Shown: in pieces, positions 53,585 to 62,435 of the stretch
Layout: every line of letters starts with the position of its first letter
How positions within the stretch are numbered: the stretch's first letter is position 1
NCBI RefSeq assembly: GCF_029869925.1
Contig: NZ_CP118605.1
Span: 3,438,001-3,502,000, forward strand
Direction of reading: 5' to 3'
From: Microbulbifer bruguierae
GTDB lineage: Bacteria; Pseudomonadota; Gammaproteobacteria; Pseudomonadales; Cellvibrionaceae
DNA length: 64,000 nucleotides
Notes under the pieces: model-generated
What the model was told of the DNA's origin: nothing
What the model saw: only the letters and a program-made list of their open reading frames with translations
The model's database searches: none
Translations under genes and position numbers: made by a program

Positions 53585-54898
53585 CTATTGCGTAAGCAGG
53601 CTCTTGCGTAAAACGCGAGAATTGCGCTGGATGTTGTACAGGGATTTACGACTGGCGGGAAGCGTTGATACATCCACCTGGGAGAAGCCTCGCTCGATAA
53701 ACCAGTGTTCGGTCTGGGTGGTGAGCACATAAATCTCTGCCAACTCCAGGGCCCTTGCCTGCCGCTCCAGATGCTGCAACAACTTGGCTCCACGGCCGCC
53801 GCCGCGAAACTCCGGGTGTATGGCAACGCAGGCGATTTCTGCAGCGATGGTGTCCCCCTGATCGTCGAGGATCGGGTAGAGCGCTGCACAGGCAACGGGG
53901 GTACCGTCCACTTCGACCAGGGTGAAATGGTCGATCTCAGCCTCCAGTTTTTCCCGCGAGCGGCGCACCAGGATGCCCTGTTTTTCCAGTGGACGGATCA
54001 GCCCAAGAATACCGCCTACATCATTGATGCGTGCACGCCGGATCACCTCATAGCTGTCGCGATAAATCATGGTGCCCACACCTTCGCGGCTGAGCAGCTC
54101 CTGCAATATTGCGCCGTTATCTGCATAGCTCAGCAGGTGCACTCGCTGGGTGCCGAAATTACACGCAGTGATGGCGCAGCGCAGGGTTTCACTGTCTACG
54201 GTATCCGCCACTTCCTCGGCCTGATGAATACTCAGGTCGTACACCGGTTCACCGTCCAGCTCCAGCTGTGGCAGATCGCGAAACAGAATCAGCTTTTCTG
54301 CGTTGAGCGCCTTCGCGGCTTCTGCGGCGAGGTCCAGATAATTCAGGTTGAACAGTTCGCCGGTCAGCGAAGTGCCGAAGGGTGACAGTAATACAAGGGA
54401 GTTCCCCTCCAGCGCGCGGCTTATGGCCTGCACCTCCATGCGCCGTACCTGTCCGGTCCAGCGCATATCTGTGCCGTCGATTACCCCTACCGGGCGCGCG
54501 GTGACAAAGTTCCCGGAAATCACCTTGAGCGCGGAGCGCGCCATCGGGGAGTCCGGCAATCCCTGGGAAAATGCGGCTTCGATTTCGAAGCGCAATTTTC
54601 CCACCGTGGCCTTGATCACTTCGAGCGTATCCCGGTCAGTAATGCGGGTATTGCCGTGAAAACGGTTTTCGATACCGGCGCTTTCCAGCGCGCGATTCAC
54701 CTGCGCTCGGGCGCCGTGCACGAGTACCAGGCGCACGCCCAGGCTGATCAACAGCGTGAGGTCGTGCACCAGATTGCGGAAATTTTCATGCTCAAACCCT
54801 TCGCCGGGAATGGCAACCACCAGGGTTCGTCCGCGCAGGTCATTGATATAGGGCGCGGCGTTACGGAACCAGTTGAGGGTGGTGTTTTCGGTATTCAC
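53585..54898 (-). CDS. argA: N-acetylglutamate synthase
   Basis: First step of arginine synthesis. 437 residues from GTG 54898, which gives the usual N-terminus (NWFRNAAPYINDLRGRTLVV). An amino-acid-kinase-like regulatory domain (about 20-285: LVLVHGARAQVNRALESAG) is followed by a GNAT acetyltransferase domain (about 290-437: IACVAIHPEFRGGGRGAKLL with the acetyl-CoA loop). This is the classical bacterial form. argE lies 93 bases upstream on the same strand. Confidence 0.95.
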   Translation of the reverse strand: MNTENTTLNWFRNAAPYINDLRGRTLVVAIPGEGFEHENFRNLVHDLTLLISLGVRLVLVHGARAQVNRALESAGIENRFHGNTRITDRDTLEVIKATVGKLRFEIEAAFSQGLPDSPMARSALKVISGNFVTARPVGVIDGTDMRWTGQVRRMEVQAISRALEGNSLVLLSPFGTSLTGELFNLNYLDLAAEAAKALNAEKLILFRDLPQLELDGEPVYDLSIHQAEEVADTVDSETLRCAITACNFGTQRVHLLSYADNGAILQELLSREGVGTMIYRDSYEVIRRARINDVGGILGLIRPLEKQGILVRRSREKLEAEIDHFTLVEVDGTPVACAALYPILDDQGDTIAAEIACVAIHPEFRGGGRGAKLLQHLERQARALELAEIYVLTTQTEHWFIERGFSQVDVSTLPASRKSLYNIQRNSRVLRKSLLTQ

Positions 54899-54991
54899 GA
54901 TCGTTTCGCTTCAGCAGGTGAATTCGTTAGCGGCACAATATACCGCATTTTCTGCGGGGTGGATCGGGGCGCGTGCAGGCTCCTACCATCG

Positions 54992-56146
54992 TCAGAGGCA
55001 AAACCGTCCAATCAATCCCCTGAGAATTTCCACCATCGGATCAATCCGCTCCAGCCCCAAAAATTCGTCCGGTTGGTGCGCCTGGTCGATATCACCCGGG
55101 CCGAGCACAATGGTCTGCATCCCGAGTTTCTGCAGAAAGGGGGCTTCGGTGGCAAAGGCCACACTTTCCGCGCTGTGTCCGGTCAGTTTTTCCGCAACCT
55201 TGACGAGCTCCGACTGCGCCGGCTCTTCATAGGCCTCCACATCGCCGATCAGGGGTTCCAGCTCGAAGGAGATCTTTTCGCCATGAATAGAGTTTTTCAG
55301 CCGCTGGTGTAGCTCGCCACGCAGTTCTTGCATGGGCATCCCCGGCAGCGGGCGCAGGTCGAATTGCAATTCGGTGTGGCCACAGATGCGGTTGGGGTTG
55401 TCGCCGCCGTGTATACAGCCGAGGTTGAGTGTCGGCACCTGCACGGCGAAACCGGGGTTCTGGTAGCGCTCTTGCCACTCGCTGCGCAGTTTGAGAATTT
55501 CCCCCATGGCGCCGTGCATGGCTTCCAGTGCGCTGGCGCCGTAGGCGGGATTCGACGAGTGGCCCGCCTGGCCAGTGATACGCAGCGCATGCATCATCAT
55601 GCCCTTATGCATGCGGATGGGTTTGAGTCCGGTGGGTTCGCCGATGACCGCGTAACGGGCTTTGGGAATGCCGGCTTTTACCAGTGCGCGGGCGCCGGCC
55701 ATGGAGGTTTCCTCATCGGCGGTGGCGAGAATGATCAGTGGCTGCCGCAGCGATTTGTCGACAAAGGCTTTTGCGGCTTCGATGGCGATGGGAAAAAATC
55801 CCTTCATGTCCGTGCTGCCGAGACCGTAAAAACGGTTGTCGCGCTCGCTGAGCTTGAACGGATCCGACTGCCAGCGATTGTCATCGTAGGGAACGGTATC
55901 GGTGTGGCCGGCAAACACCAGCCCGCCGTCACCGCGGCCCAGTGTGGCAATCAGGTTGGCTTTGTGGGGCTGACCCTCGATGGGCATGATCTGTACTTCA
56001 AAGCCCAGGGTATCCAGCCACGCTGCCAGCAGGTCGATGACACCGCGGTTGCCCATGTCGAGTTTTGGATTGGTAGCGCTGACACTGGGACTGGCGATCA
56101 GCTGCTGCAGCTGTTGCTGCAACGAGGGCAGCGTGCGGGCATTCAT
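54992..56146 (-). CDS. argE: Acetylornithine deacetylase
   Basis: 384 residues, M20 metallopeptidase family. Metal-binding and catalytic residues are in VFAGHTDTVPYD, YGLGSTDMKGFFPI and ATADEETSMAGA. Releases ornithine from N-acetylornithine in the linear arginine pathway. Same strand as argA; may share a transcript, though a separate promoter in the 93-base gap is possible. Confidence 0.95.
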   Translation of the reverse strand: MNARTLPSLQQQLQQLIASPSVSATNPKLDMGNRGVIDLLAAWLDTLGFEVQIMPIEGQPHKANLIATLGRGDGGLVFAGHTDTVPYDDNRWQSDPFKLSERDNRFYGLGSTDMKGFFPIAIEAAKAFVDKSLRQPLIILATADEETSMAGARALVKAGIPKARYAVIGEPTGLKPIRMHKGMMMHALRITGQAGHSSNPAYGASALEAMHGAMGEILKLRSEWQERYQNPGFAVQVPTLNLGCIHGGDNPNRICGHTELQFDLRPLPGMPMQELRGELHQRLKNSIHGEKISFELEPLIGDVEAYEEPAQSELVKVAEKLTGHSAESVAFATEAPFLQKLGMQTIVLGPGDIDQAHQPDEFLGLERIDPMVEILRGLIGRFCL

Positions 56147-56259
56147 GATTCAAATCCTTAAAAAACTGCGGTGTTTCCGTGCACCTATTGTGTGAAATGC
56201 TGCGGAGAAATGTACGGCAAAGTCAGTGTTTGTACCATGGAAAGGATGTCGATACATCG

Positions 56260-56712
56260 TCACTTCCAGCGATTCGGATCGTGTTTGCTTTTCGGATTAA
56301 CCTGTTCACGAATTGCGGTTGTGAACGCTCTGGCCAGAGCAGCGGTCGAAACGCCAATCATGAGTGCACCATTGATGGCTTCCAGAGGACCTAGCAGGCG
56401 GTGTTGCTGTGACATCACCACATCGCCGTAGCCCAGCGTAGCGAAGTTGACGGCGGAGTGATAGAAGGCGGTTTTCAGGTTGTCGAATTCGCCCAGGATA
56501 AAAAAGAGCAGCGCCCAGATGCCAATCTGGCCAAGGCTGCCAAAAATCAGGATAACAAGCAGTCCGATTATTACCTTTTCCGCATGTAAAAATGTCGCGT
56601 GAAGATGATTGGCTCTGCGAATGAAATAACGCAATGCAGCGACCAACGCCAAACTCTGCAGCACCAGGCACAGCGAAGTGATGGCTGTTCCGAGTAACAG
56701 TGACAGCAGCAT
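56260..56712 (-). CDS. Two-helix potassium-channel-like protein
   Basis: 150 residues from ATG 56712, which overlaps the stop of the exchanger gene by one base (TGATG). Membrane helices surround a pore loop with the K+ selectivity filter ATLGYGDVV (about residue 105). It is an ion_trans_2-type subunit and would act as a tetramer. The N-terminal helix ALVAALRYF is extra. Tight coupling to a Ca2+/H+ exchanger suggests joint ion control. Confidence 0.85.
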   Translation of the reverse strand: MLLSLLLGTAITSLCLVLQSLALVAALRYFIRRANHLHATFLHAEKVIIGLLVILIFGSLGQIGIWALLFFILGEFDNLKTAFYHSAVNFATLGYGDVVMSQQHRLLGPLEAINGALMIGVSTAALARAFTTAIREQVNPKSKHDPNRWK

Positions 56713-57785
56713 CAATCGGCCATCTGATCCGGAATCACGAAATAGGTTATTGCCAGAATCAAATAGACCGTAAGCAGCTGCACACCTTTGAGCCAGTCAG
56801 AGCGGCCATTGCCGGCGATCTGTCCGGTGATCAGTACCGCCAACAGCATGCTCAGAACCAGACCGCCGGAAAAGGCAAGATTCATGGGCTTGGGACCGAT
56901 GAACAGGCTCAGCAACACCAGCAGCGGAGCGACAAACAGCGCTACCTGCACCGCCGAGCCGATGGCAATCGACAGCGACAGGTCCATGCGATTTTTCATC
57001 GCCACGGTGATCGCAGACGCGTGCTCCGCGGCATTTCCCAGCACGGCGACAATAAATACCCCAACAAAGATATTGCTGAGTCCCAGCTCGTGTGCGGCGG
57101 GTTCCACCGCACCCACCAGTATCTCGCTCATCCAGGCGATAAATACCGTGGCCACCGCGAGCACCGCCAGCGCCTTAGCTACCGACCAGGGTGGGGGATG
57201 ATCCTCGCCATGTACAAATTCCGCGGAACCTGTAAACAGCGCCCGGTGTGTCACCAGCGAAAATAGAAGAAACAGTCCGTACACAATCAGCAGCAACACG
57301 GAAATGGAAATACTGACAAACCCGAGTCCGCGCGGAACCTGCTCTGCAATCGAAACAGAATAGGCGGCGGGCAGGATCAGGGCGATGGTCGCCAGCATCA
57401 GCATGGTGGCCTGCGCGCGCGCGCCCTCGGCACTGAATTTTTGCTCGCTGTGGCGCAGTCCTCCGGCGAGCATCGCGGCGCCGAGCACCAGCAGGATATT
57501 GCCGATGATGGAACCGGCGATGGAGGCCTTGACCACATCGTGCAGGCCAGCTTTCAGTGCCACCAGGGCAATGATCAGCTCCGCCGCATTGCCGAAGGTG
57601 GCATTCAACAGACCGCCGACGCCCTCACCCGCGTGCTCGGCCAGATGTTCGGTGGCGCGCCCCAGCCAGCCCGCCAGCGGCAGGATGGCGAGCGCGGAGG
57701 TCGCGAACACCAGCAGTTGCTGGCCGGGAGCGAGATGCTCAAGGGCTATGGTAACCGGAATAAACGCCAGCAGCAGGTTGAACAC
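56712..57785 (-). CDS. Calcium/proton exchanger (CaCA, CAX type)
   Basis: 357 residues, about eleven helices. Two inverted alpha-repeat motifs, NATFGNAAELIIALVAL and VAVLGNAAEHASAIT, carry the cation-binding glutamates of the CAX family. Exports Ca2+ in exchange for H+ at the inner membrane. The downstream channel gene begins inside its stop codon. Confidence 0.93.
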   Translation of the reverse strand: MFNLLLAFIPVTIALEHLAPGQQLLVFATSALAILPLAGWLGRATEHLAEHAGEGVGGLLNATFGNAAELIIALVALKAGLHDVVKASIAGSIIGNILLVLGAAMLAGGLRHSEQKFSAEGARAQATMLMLATIALILPAAYSVSIAEQVPRGLGFVSISISVLLLIVYGLFLLFSLVTHRALFTGSAEFVHGEDHPPPWSVAKALAVLAVATVFIAWMSEILVGAVEPAAHELGLSNIFVGVFIVAVLGNAAEHASAITVAMKNRMDLSLSIAIGSAVQVALFVAPLLVLLSLFIGPKPMNLAFSGGLVLSMLLAVLITGQIAGNGRSDWLKGVQLLTVYLILAITYFVIPDQMAD

Positions 57786-57823
57786 GTTTGCGTCCTCGCT
57801 TGGAGATACTGCAAGGATAGACT

Positions 57824-58906
57824 TCAGCGTGAGGCCGGTCGCAGCAGCCTCCGTTTAAGCAACTTCTCCCGAAATCTATCCAGCAGGGACATGGCGCAGA
57901 GTGCATAAAGCGATACCAGAACAAAGAGCGTCATGCGAATCAGGAACGCCCGGTATACATCGTTGCCGAGCGCGCTGTCCTGTACCGCGGCACCCAGTAA
58001 TATCAGCATACTCATCAGGCTCCCGAGCCAGAAGCCAGGTGTCATCGGGTTGCGGAATATCTGGAAGGCACCGGCCGCCAGTATCAGGCTTATCAGCAGT
58101 ACCCAGCCGGTAAAAAACCACAATTCCACCGCGAACCCGAGACACCACCAAACCGCCACCGCACACACGCCACCGCACAGGGTCGAGCCGACCAGTGTCA
58201 TACCTGCCCCCCGCAGCTGCGCCATACTGGCCTCGCGCCCAAGCAGAATGCTCTTTACCAGAAATGGCAGGTTGGTGGTGGGGTTGGTGAGGGTGAGGGC
58301 GAACGCTGGCAGCACGATCAGAGTGGCGCGCAGAGAAAGCCAGTGCACCTCTGTTGCCGATGGTGCCGCGACCGGCACTGCTGCCCCTGAAGGCCGCTGT
58401 GAGGACAGCACGTTTTCCGGAAACAGCGGGTATACCAGCCACAGGCTGACCAGCGCCGCGGCCACGCCCAGTGTCACCGCCTCCACCAGCGCCGCGGCGA
58501 GATCGGCACTCGCGGTGTGCGCCGCGGGGATTGCGGTAAAGCCGAGTGCCAGCAGGGTTGCTGGCAGCGCCTTGCCTTCGCCAATGGCCATGCGGTTACT
58601 GATGAATACGCCCAGCGCGACGACGGCGAGTGAGGTTAAGGGGGCCCGCTGCAGCAGCGGCCCCAACAGCATGCCGATACCCAGTCCCACCACCACAAAC
58701 AGCATAAGTGTGAAGGCCGCCCTCAACCCCGGCGGTGGTGCCGGTACCGCCGCCAGCAACACCGCAAATACCGGTGCCACGAAGGGAATAGCGATACCCA
58801 GCCCATAGCTCGCCGCCAGCGCGAGGCCCGTGCTGAACGCGAGGCGAAAGCAGCGGCGCGCGGCCAGTGGCATGGGTGTCTGGGTGTGGGAAAGGTGGTG
58901 TATCAC
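57824..58906 (-). CDS. DUF2955 membrane protein (FUSC-like efflux permease)
   Basis: 360 residues from GTG 58906, with AGGAGG 12 bases upstream; ATG 58873 is an alternative without ribosome-binding site. About ten helices in two halves; the block FRLAFSTGLALAASYGLGIA and later FWLGSLMSMLILLG match DUF2955. Such proteins accompany HlyD adaptors, as AaeB accompanies AaeA in aromatic-acid efflux. The matching HlyD and outer-membrane genes lie about 0.7 kb away on the same strand. Substrate unknown. Confidence 0.85.
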   Translation of the reverse strand: MIHHLSHTQTPMPLAARRCFRLAFSTGLALAASYGLGIAIPFVAPVFAVLLAAVPAPPPGLRAAFTLMLFVVVGLGIGMLLGPLLQRAPLTSLAVVALGVFISNRMAIGEGKALPATLLALGFTAIPAAHTASADLAAALVEAVTLGVAAALVSLWLVYPLFPENVLSSQRPSGAAVPVAAPSATEVHWLSLRATLIVLPAFALTLTNPTTNLPFLVKSILLGREASMAQLRGAGMTLVGSTLCGGVCAVAVWWCLGFAVELWFFTGWVLLISLILAAGAFQIFRNPMTPGFWLGSLMSMLILLGAAVQDSALGNDVYRAFLIRMTLFVLVSLYALCAMSLLDRFREKLLKRRLLRPASR

Positions 58907-58955
58907 GACCTGGGTCTGCCTCCTGTACCGGCGCAGTTTGTCCGACAGCTACTCT

Positions 58956-58978
58956 TTAGCTAATTACAAATTAGCTAA
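58956..58978. promoter_or_regulatory. Perfect 23-base palindromic operator
   Basis: TTAGCTAATT, ACA, AATTAGCTAA: 10-base arms with no mismatch, each containing TTAGCTAA. It resembles MarR/SlyA-type sites (TTAGC...GCTAA). It lies 50 bases upstream of the DUF2955 start and 98 bases upstream of the divergent membrane-protein ATG. A -10-like TATAAA at 58992-58997 follows on the plus strand. No regulator gene is adjacent. Confidence 0.75.
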
Positions 58979-59076
58979 GTACAAACGCCGATATAAATCC
59001 GCGCAGAGTTTTTCCCCGTTGTTGGTGCGCGCCGATAGCAGCGCGAAAAAAAGCGCGGACCAGTGTGAGGTTCACC

Positions 59077-59568
59077 ATGAAGGAATCCGGCCTGTCGTTT
59101 CTGCGCGCGGAGCTGGCGCAAAAACCCACGAATGCGCAGCGACTGTTTTTGCTCTACTACAACGGCATCCTGGTGGATCTGGTGGTACTGAATCTGTTTG
59201 CCGAGTACTCGGGCAAGGTGGTCATCAGTTCATTTGCGGTATCCCTGTGTGCGGCGGTGCTGTTACAGCTGCTGCTGAAACTGACCATCGCGGTGGAGCA
59301 CAGGGTGGCGGCCTTTTTTAAACAGCGCCGTGGTGGGTTAGCGAAATTCCTGCGTTATTTCTGTGCCTGGCTGGTGCTGTTCGGCTCCAAATTCGCCATC
59401 CTCGAAGCGATCAACTTTGTGTTTGCCAGTGACGTGCGTTTTCTCGGCGCCTGGCACGGGGTGCTGACGCTGATCGTGGTGGTAGTGGTGATGTTGCTGG
59501 CGGAGGAGGCGGTGGTGCGTTTTTACCGGAGGCTGCGCTCCCGCGATCAGCCCTCGGCGGGTGATTAA
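59077..59568 (+). CDS. Uncharacterised four-helix membrane protein
   Basis: 163 residues from ATG 59077, with GAGG eight bases upstream. Helices at about 23-40, 47-68, 92-112 and 125-147 (LFLLYYNGILVDLVVLNLFA; LIVVVVVMLLAEEAVVRFYR). I do not recognise a family. It is placed between the DUF2955 gene (divergent, across the palindromic operator) and the HlyD gene (convergent), so it may belong to the efflux locus. It is not a DUF1656/AaeX-type protein. Confidence 0.75.
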   Translation: MKESGLSFLRAELAQKPTNAQRLFLLYYNGILVDLVVLNLFAEYSGKVVISSFAVSLCAAVLLQLLLKLTIAVEHRVAAFFKQRRGGLAKFLRYFCAWLVLFGSKFAILEAINFVFASDVRFLGAWHGVLTLIVVVVVMLLAEEAVVRFYRRLRSRDQPSAGD

Positions 59569-59586
59569 ATTTCCGCTCCGGAAAAC

Positions 59587-60777
59587 TCAGTAGGCATACG
59601 ACAGATAACTCATTCCGCGGATATACAGCTTGCCCAGCAATTGCAAAATTCGGTGGTCATCGGTATAGGCGATCACCGAGGCCTGACCGCCCATACGCAG
59701 TTGGCTCAGCACCTCCGGTGGCGGCGGTGAGGCAAACTCCACCCGCACCGGAAACCGCTGCGCCTGGCGCAGCCAGTCGCGATTATTCTGCACATCCGGT
59801 AAATCCCCGGGCGCCGGTGTTCTGCCGGCGTTGACGCCGGCACCTATGTCCCGCACCCGGCCTTCAAATACCCGCCCCGGTAGCGCGTCCAGCAGGATTT
59901 CTACCGGCGTGCCCTGCTTCAGGTGGCCCAGATTATTTTCGGTGTAATCCGCGCTGATCCAGAAATCCTCGCGGGAAATCAGGGTCAGTACCGGACTGCC
60001 TGCGCCGGCATAGCGACCAACTTCTGCACGCAGGTCGGTGATGACGCCGTCGGTCTGTGCAACCACGGTGGTGTTGGTGAGATCCAGTTGCGCCTGGTCC
60101 ACTGCAGCCTGCGCTACCTTGAGCAGGGAGTTGTTGCGCTCGGAGTCGCCACCTTTCTGTTCTATGGCCTGCTGGATGGCGGCCTCCGCGGAGGCGACCT
60201 GGGCGCGGGCCTGTTCCAGATGGGCGCGGGAGATTTCCAGGCGGCGCACGGAAATGGTGCCGGGATCTTCGTCGCGCAGCCGCTTAAGGCGGGTGTAGTC
60301 CTGCTGTGCTTCCAGTCTGCCGGCCTCCGCCGCGCGCTGATTGGCACGCGCCTGTTCTACCGCGGCGTCCCCGGCGGCGATCTGCTGCCAAGTATTGTCG
60401 AGATTGGCGCGCGCGCTCTGCAATGCCAGTTCGTATTTGGCGCGGTCGATGGCAAACAGCTTTTCACCCTGTTTTACCAGCTGGTTATTGCCGATCCACA
60501 CATTGGTGACAACACCGGCGACCTTGGGGGCAACGCCCACTACATAGCCCTGCACCCGCGCCTGCGAGGTATAGGGGGTGAAGCGGTCGGCGAGCAGGTA
60601 CAGGCACAGGGAGGTGAGGATCAGAGCGAGCAGTATTTTCACGCCGCGCCCAACGGACCTGGCCGGATCTTCCGGCTCGTTTTTTTGCGATGCAGGCGCG
60701 GCGGTGCCAGCGGCCTGTGCCGCGGCAATTTCGTCCAGGCTTTGCTGGTTGTCTGGGGCCGGTTCTCGCCCGTGCAT
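59587..60777 (-). CDS. HlyD-family efflux adaptor (membrane-fusion protein)
   Basis: 396 residues. One N-terminal membrane helix (VKILLALILTSLCLYLLADR), a biotinyl-lipoyl-like half (VQGYVVGVAPKVAGVVTNVW), a coiled-coil hairpin (about 125-235) and the second lipoyl half with the beta barrel (VVAQTDGVITDLRAEVGRYA). Periplasmic bridge between the inner-membrane permease and the outer-membrane channel. The start overlaps the stop of the channel gene by one base (TAATG). Confidence 0.93.
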   Translation of the reverse strand: MHGREPAPDNQQSLDEIAAAQAAGTAAPASQKNEPEDPARSVGRGVKILLALILTSLCLYLLADRFTPYTSQARVQGYVVGVAPKVAGVVTNVWIGNNQLVKQGEKLFAIDRAKYELALQSARANLDNTWQQIAAGDAAVEQARANQRAAEAGRLEAQQDYTRLKRLRDEDPGTISVRRLEISRAHLEQARAQVASAEAAIQQAIEQKGGDSERNNSLLKVAQAAVDQAQLDLTNTTVVAQTDGVITDLRAEVGRYAGAGSPVLTLISREDFWISADYTENNLGHLKQGTPVEILLDALPGRVFEGRVRDIGAGVNAGRTPAPGDLPDVQNNRDWLRQAQRFPVRVEFASPPPPEVLSQLRMGGQASVIAYTDDHRILQLLGKLYIRGMSYLSYAY

Positions 60778-62309
60778 TACGGCACTGCTCTCGCGGGGAT
60801 CGGTTCGTCCAGTAAATCTCCCCAGTCCACCCGCTCCAGCATCCGGTAGCGGGTATCTGCGGGGATCAGGTCGTCGACGGTGGCTTCGCGCCAGCCGCCG
60901 CCGAGGGATTTGTACAGTGTAATAATGGCAGCAACATGGTCGCCGCGATTGACCACCACGAGATCGGACTGGGCGAACACCGCGCCCTGTGCGTCGAGCA
61001 CCCGCTGGAAGTCGGAATAACCCTCCTGATAGCGGCGGTTGGCGATCGTCAGCGAGCGCTGCGCCGAGCTCAGGGATTCGTCGAGAATGCCCTGACGGGC
61101 GCGGGTCTGGACGATGCGACTGGCGGCATCATCTATTTCCCGCGCGGCTTGTAGTACCGTCGCGCGGAAGATTTCCAGGCGCTGCTGCAGGCGCGCGTCC
61201 TGCACGCGCACGTTATTCTCGATACGCCCGTAACTGAAAATATTCCAGCGCAGCGCCGGGCCCGCCGCTAGGGTGGATATATCCGGCAGCGGGTCGAGGC
61301 TGGTGCCGGCCCAGCCGATGGTGCCGAACAGCGAGATGGCGGGGTAGAGATCGGTGATCGCCACACCGACCTGGGCGGACTGTGCCGCCGCCTCCCACGC
61401 CGCGGTGCGCACATCCGGGCGCCTGAGCAGCAGATTCACCGGGGCCTGTTGCAGCGGGACCTGTCCGATTTCCGGCAGGCTGTCGTCGACGCTGGCCAAT
61501 TCCGGCAGGTCTCCGGGCGCGCGCGCGAGCAGTGCACACAGGGCATTGCGCTGCAGGCTCAGGGTCAGTTTCAGTGTGGGTATCGTAGCTAGCGTCGCCA
61601 GGTACTGGGTGCGCGCCTGCTGCAGGTCCAGCTCGGATTCCTGCCCGCTCTCGAACAGCTTGCGGGTGATCTCCACATTGCGCTCCTGCAGCGCGATATT
61701 GTGCTGGGCAATGTCGATACGTTGCAGGGTGGTCTTGTAGCCGTAGTAGAGACTGGCGACTTCCGCGGCGAGCAGCACCTGGCCGTCCCGCTGGTTGGCG
61801 ATTGAGGCGAAAAAGCTCGCGTCGGCAGATTCAATACCGCGGCGGAAACGCCCCCAGAAATCCATTTCCCACTGGATATTGAACGCGAGATTGCCGGTGC
61901 GGTAATCCCGGTGATCGTCGTCCGAGCCGCCGTGCAGATACTCGGAGACATAGGCGCCGCTGCCGTCGATCTGCTGCAGCTGCGGATATTTGCGGCCGAC
62001 GGCGATACCGAGTGCCGCGCGACTTTCAAGAATGCGCAGGCCGGCGATCTGCAGACTGGGGTTCTCGCGGCGTGCCAGATCGATGAGCGTATTCAGCCGT
62101 GGATCGCCGAGGCGTTGCCACCATCGGCTTAATTCAGATGAATTCGGGTCCTGATAGATCTGGCCGTACAGGTCCGGCTGCCAGGCCGACAGCCAGGCCA
62201 AATCCGGTTCGCGAAAATCGGGTCCCAGGGGTGCACAGGCCACCGCGCTCGCCAACATCAGCGCGCTTAGTGGGCGGGAAAATTCGGGGTGCAGTGCCGC
62301 ACGGCTCAT
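60777..62309 (-). CDS. NodT-type outer-membrane efflux channel lipoprotein
   Basis: 510 residues. The lipobox region SALMLASAVAC puts the lipidated cysteine at 25, followed by APLGPDFREPD, the usual start of OprM/NodT mature proteins. Two OEP repeats follow (RLNTLIDLARRENPSLQIAG; RRYQEGYSDFQRVLDAQGAV). First gene of a two-gene unit with the HlyD adaptor. With DUF2955 it completes a three-part exporter. Confidence 0.93.
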   Translation of the reverse strand: MSRAALHPEFSRPLSALMLASAVACAPLGPDFREPDLAWLSAWQPDLYGQIYQDPNSSELSRWWQRLGDPRLNTLIDLARRENPSLQIAGLRILESRAALGIAVGRKYPQLQQIDGSGAYVSEYLHGGSDDDHRDYRTGNLAFNIQWEMDFWGRFRRGIESADASFFASIANQRDGQVLLAAEVASLYYGYKTTLQRIDIAQHNIALQERNVEITRKLFESGQESELDLQQARTQYLATLATIPTLKLTLSLQRNALCALLARAPGDLPELASVDDSLPEIGQVPLQQAPVNLLLRRPDVRTAAWEAAAQSAQVGVAITDLYPAISLFGTIGWAGTSLDPLPDISTLAAGPALRWNIFSYGRIENNVRVQDARLQQRLEIFRATVLQAAREIDDAASRIVQTRARQGILDESLSSAQRSLTIANRRYQEGYSDFQRVLDAQGAVFAQSDLVVVNRGDHVAAIITLYKSLGGGWREATVDDLIPADTRYRMLERVDWGDLLDEPIPARAVP

Positions 62310-62435
62310 TCCGAAACATCGCTGCGAGGTTTATCCGCTGCGTCCATAAACCACATTCCTTGTGAGCGGCGTGTGCGGGCGCGTGATCCGGCAGAAATTA
62401 TAGCAGCCGACCCTGGCGTGAATTTGCGGCGTACC

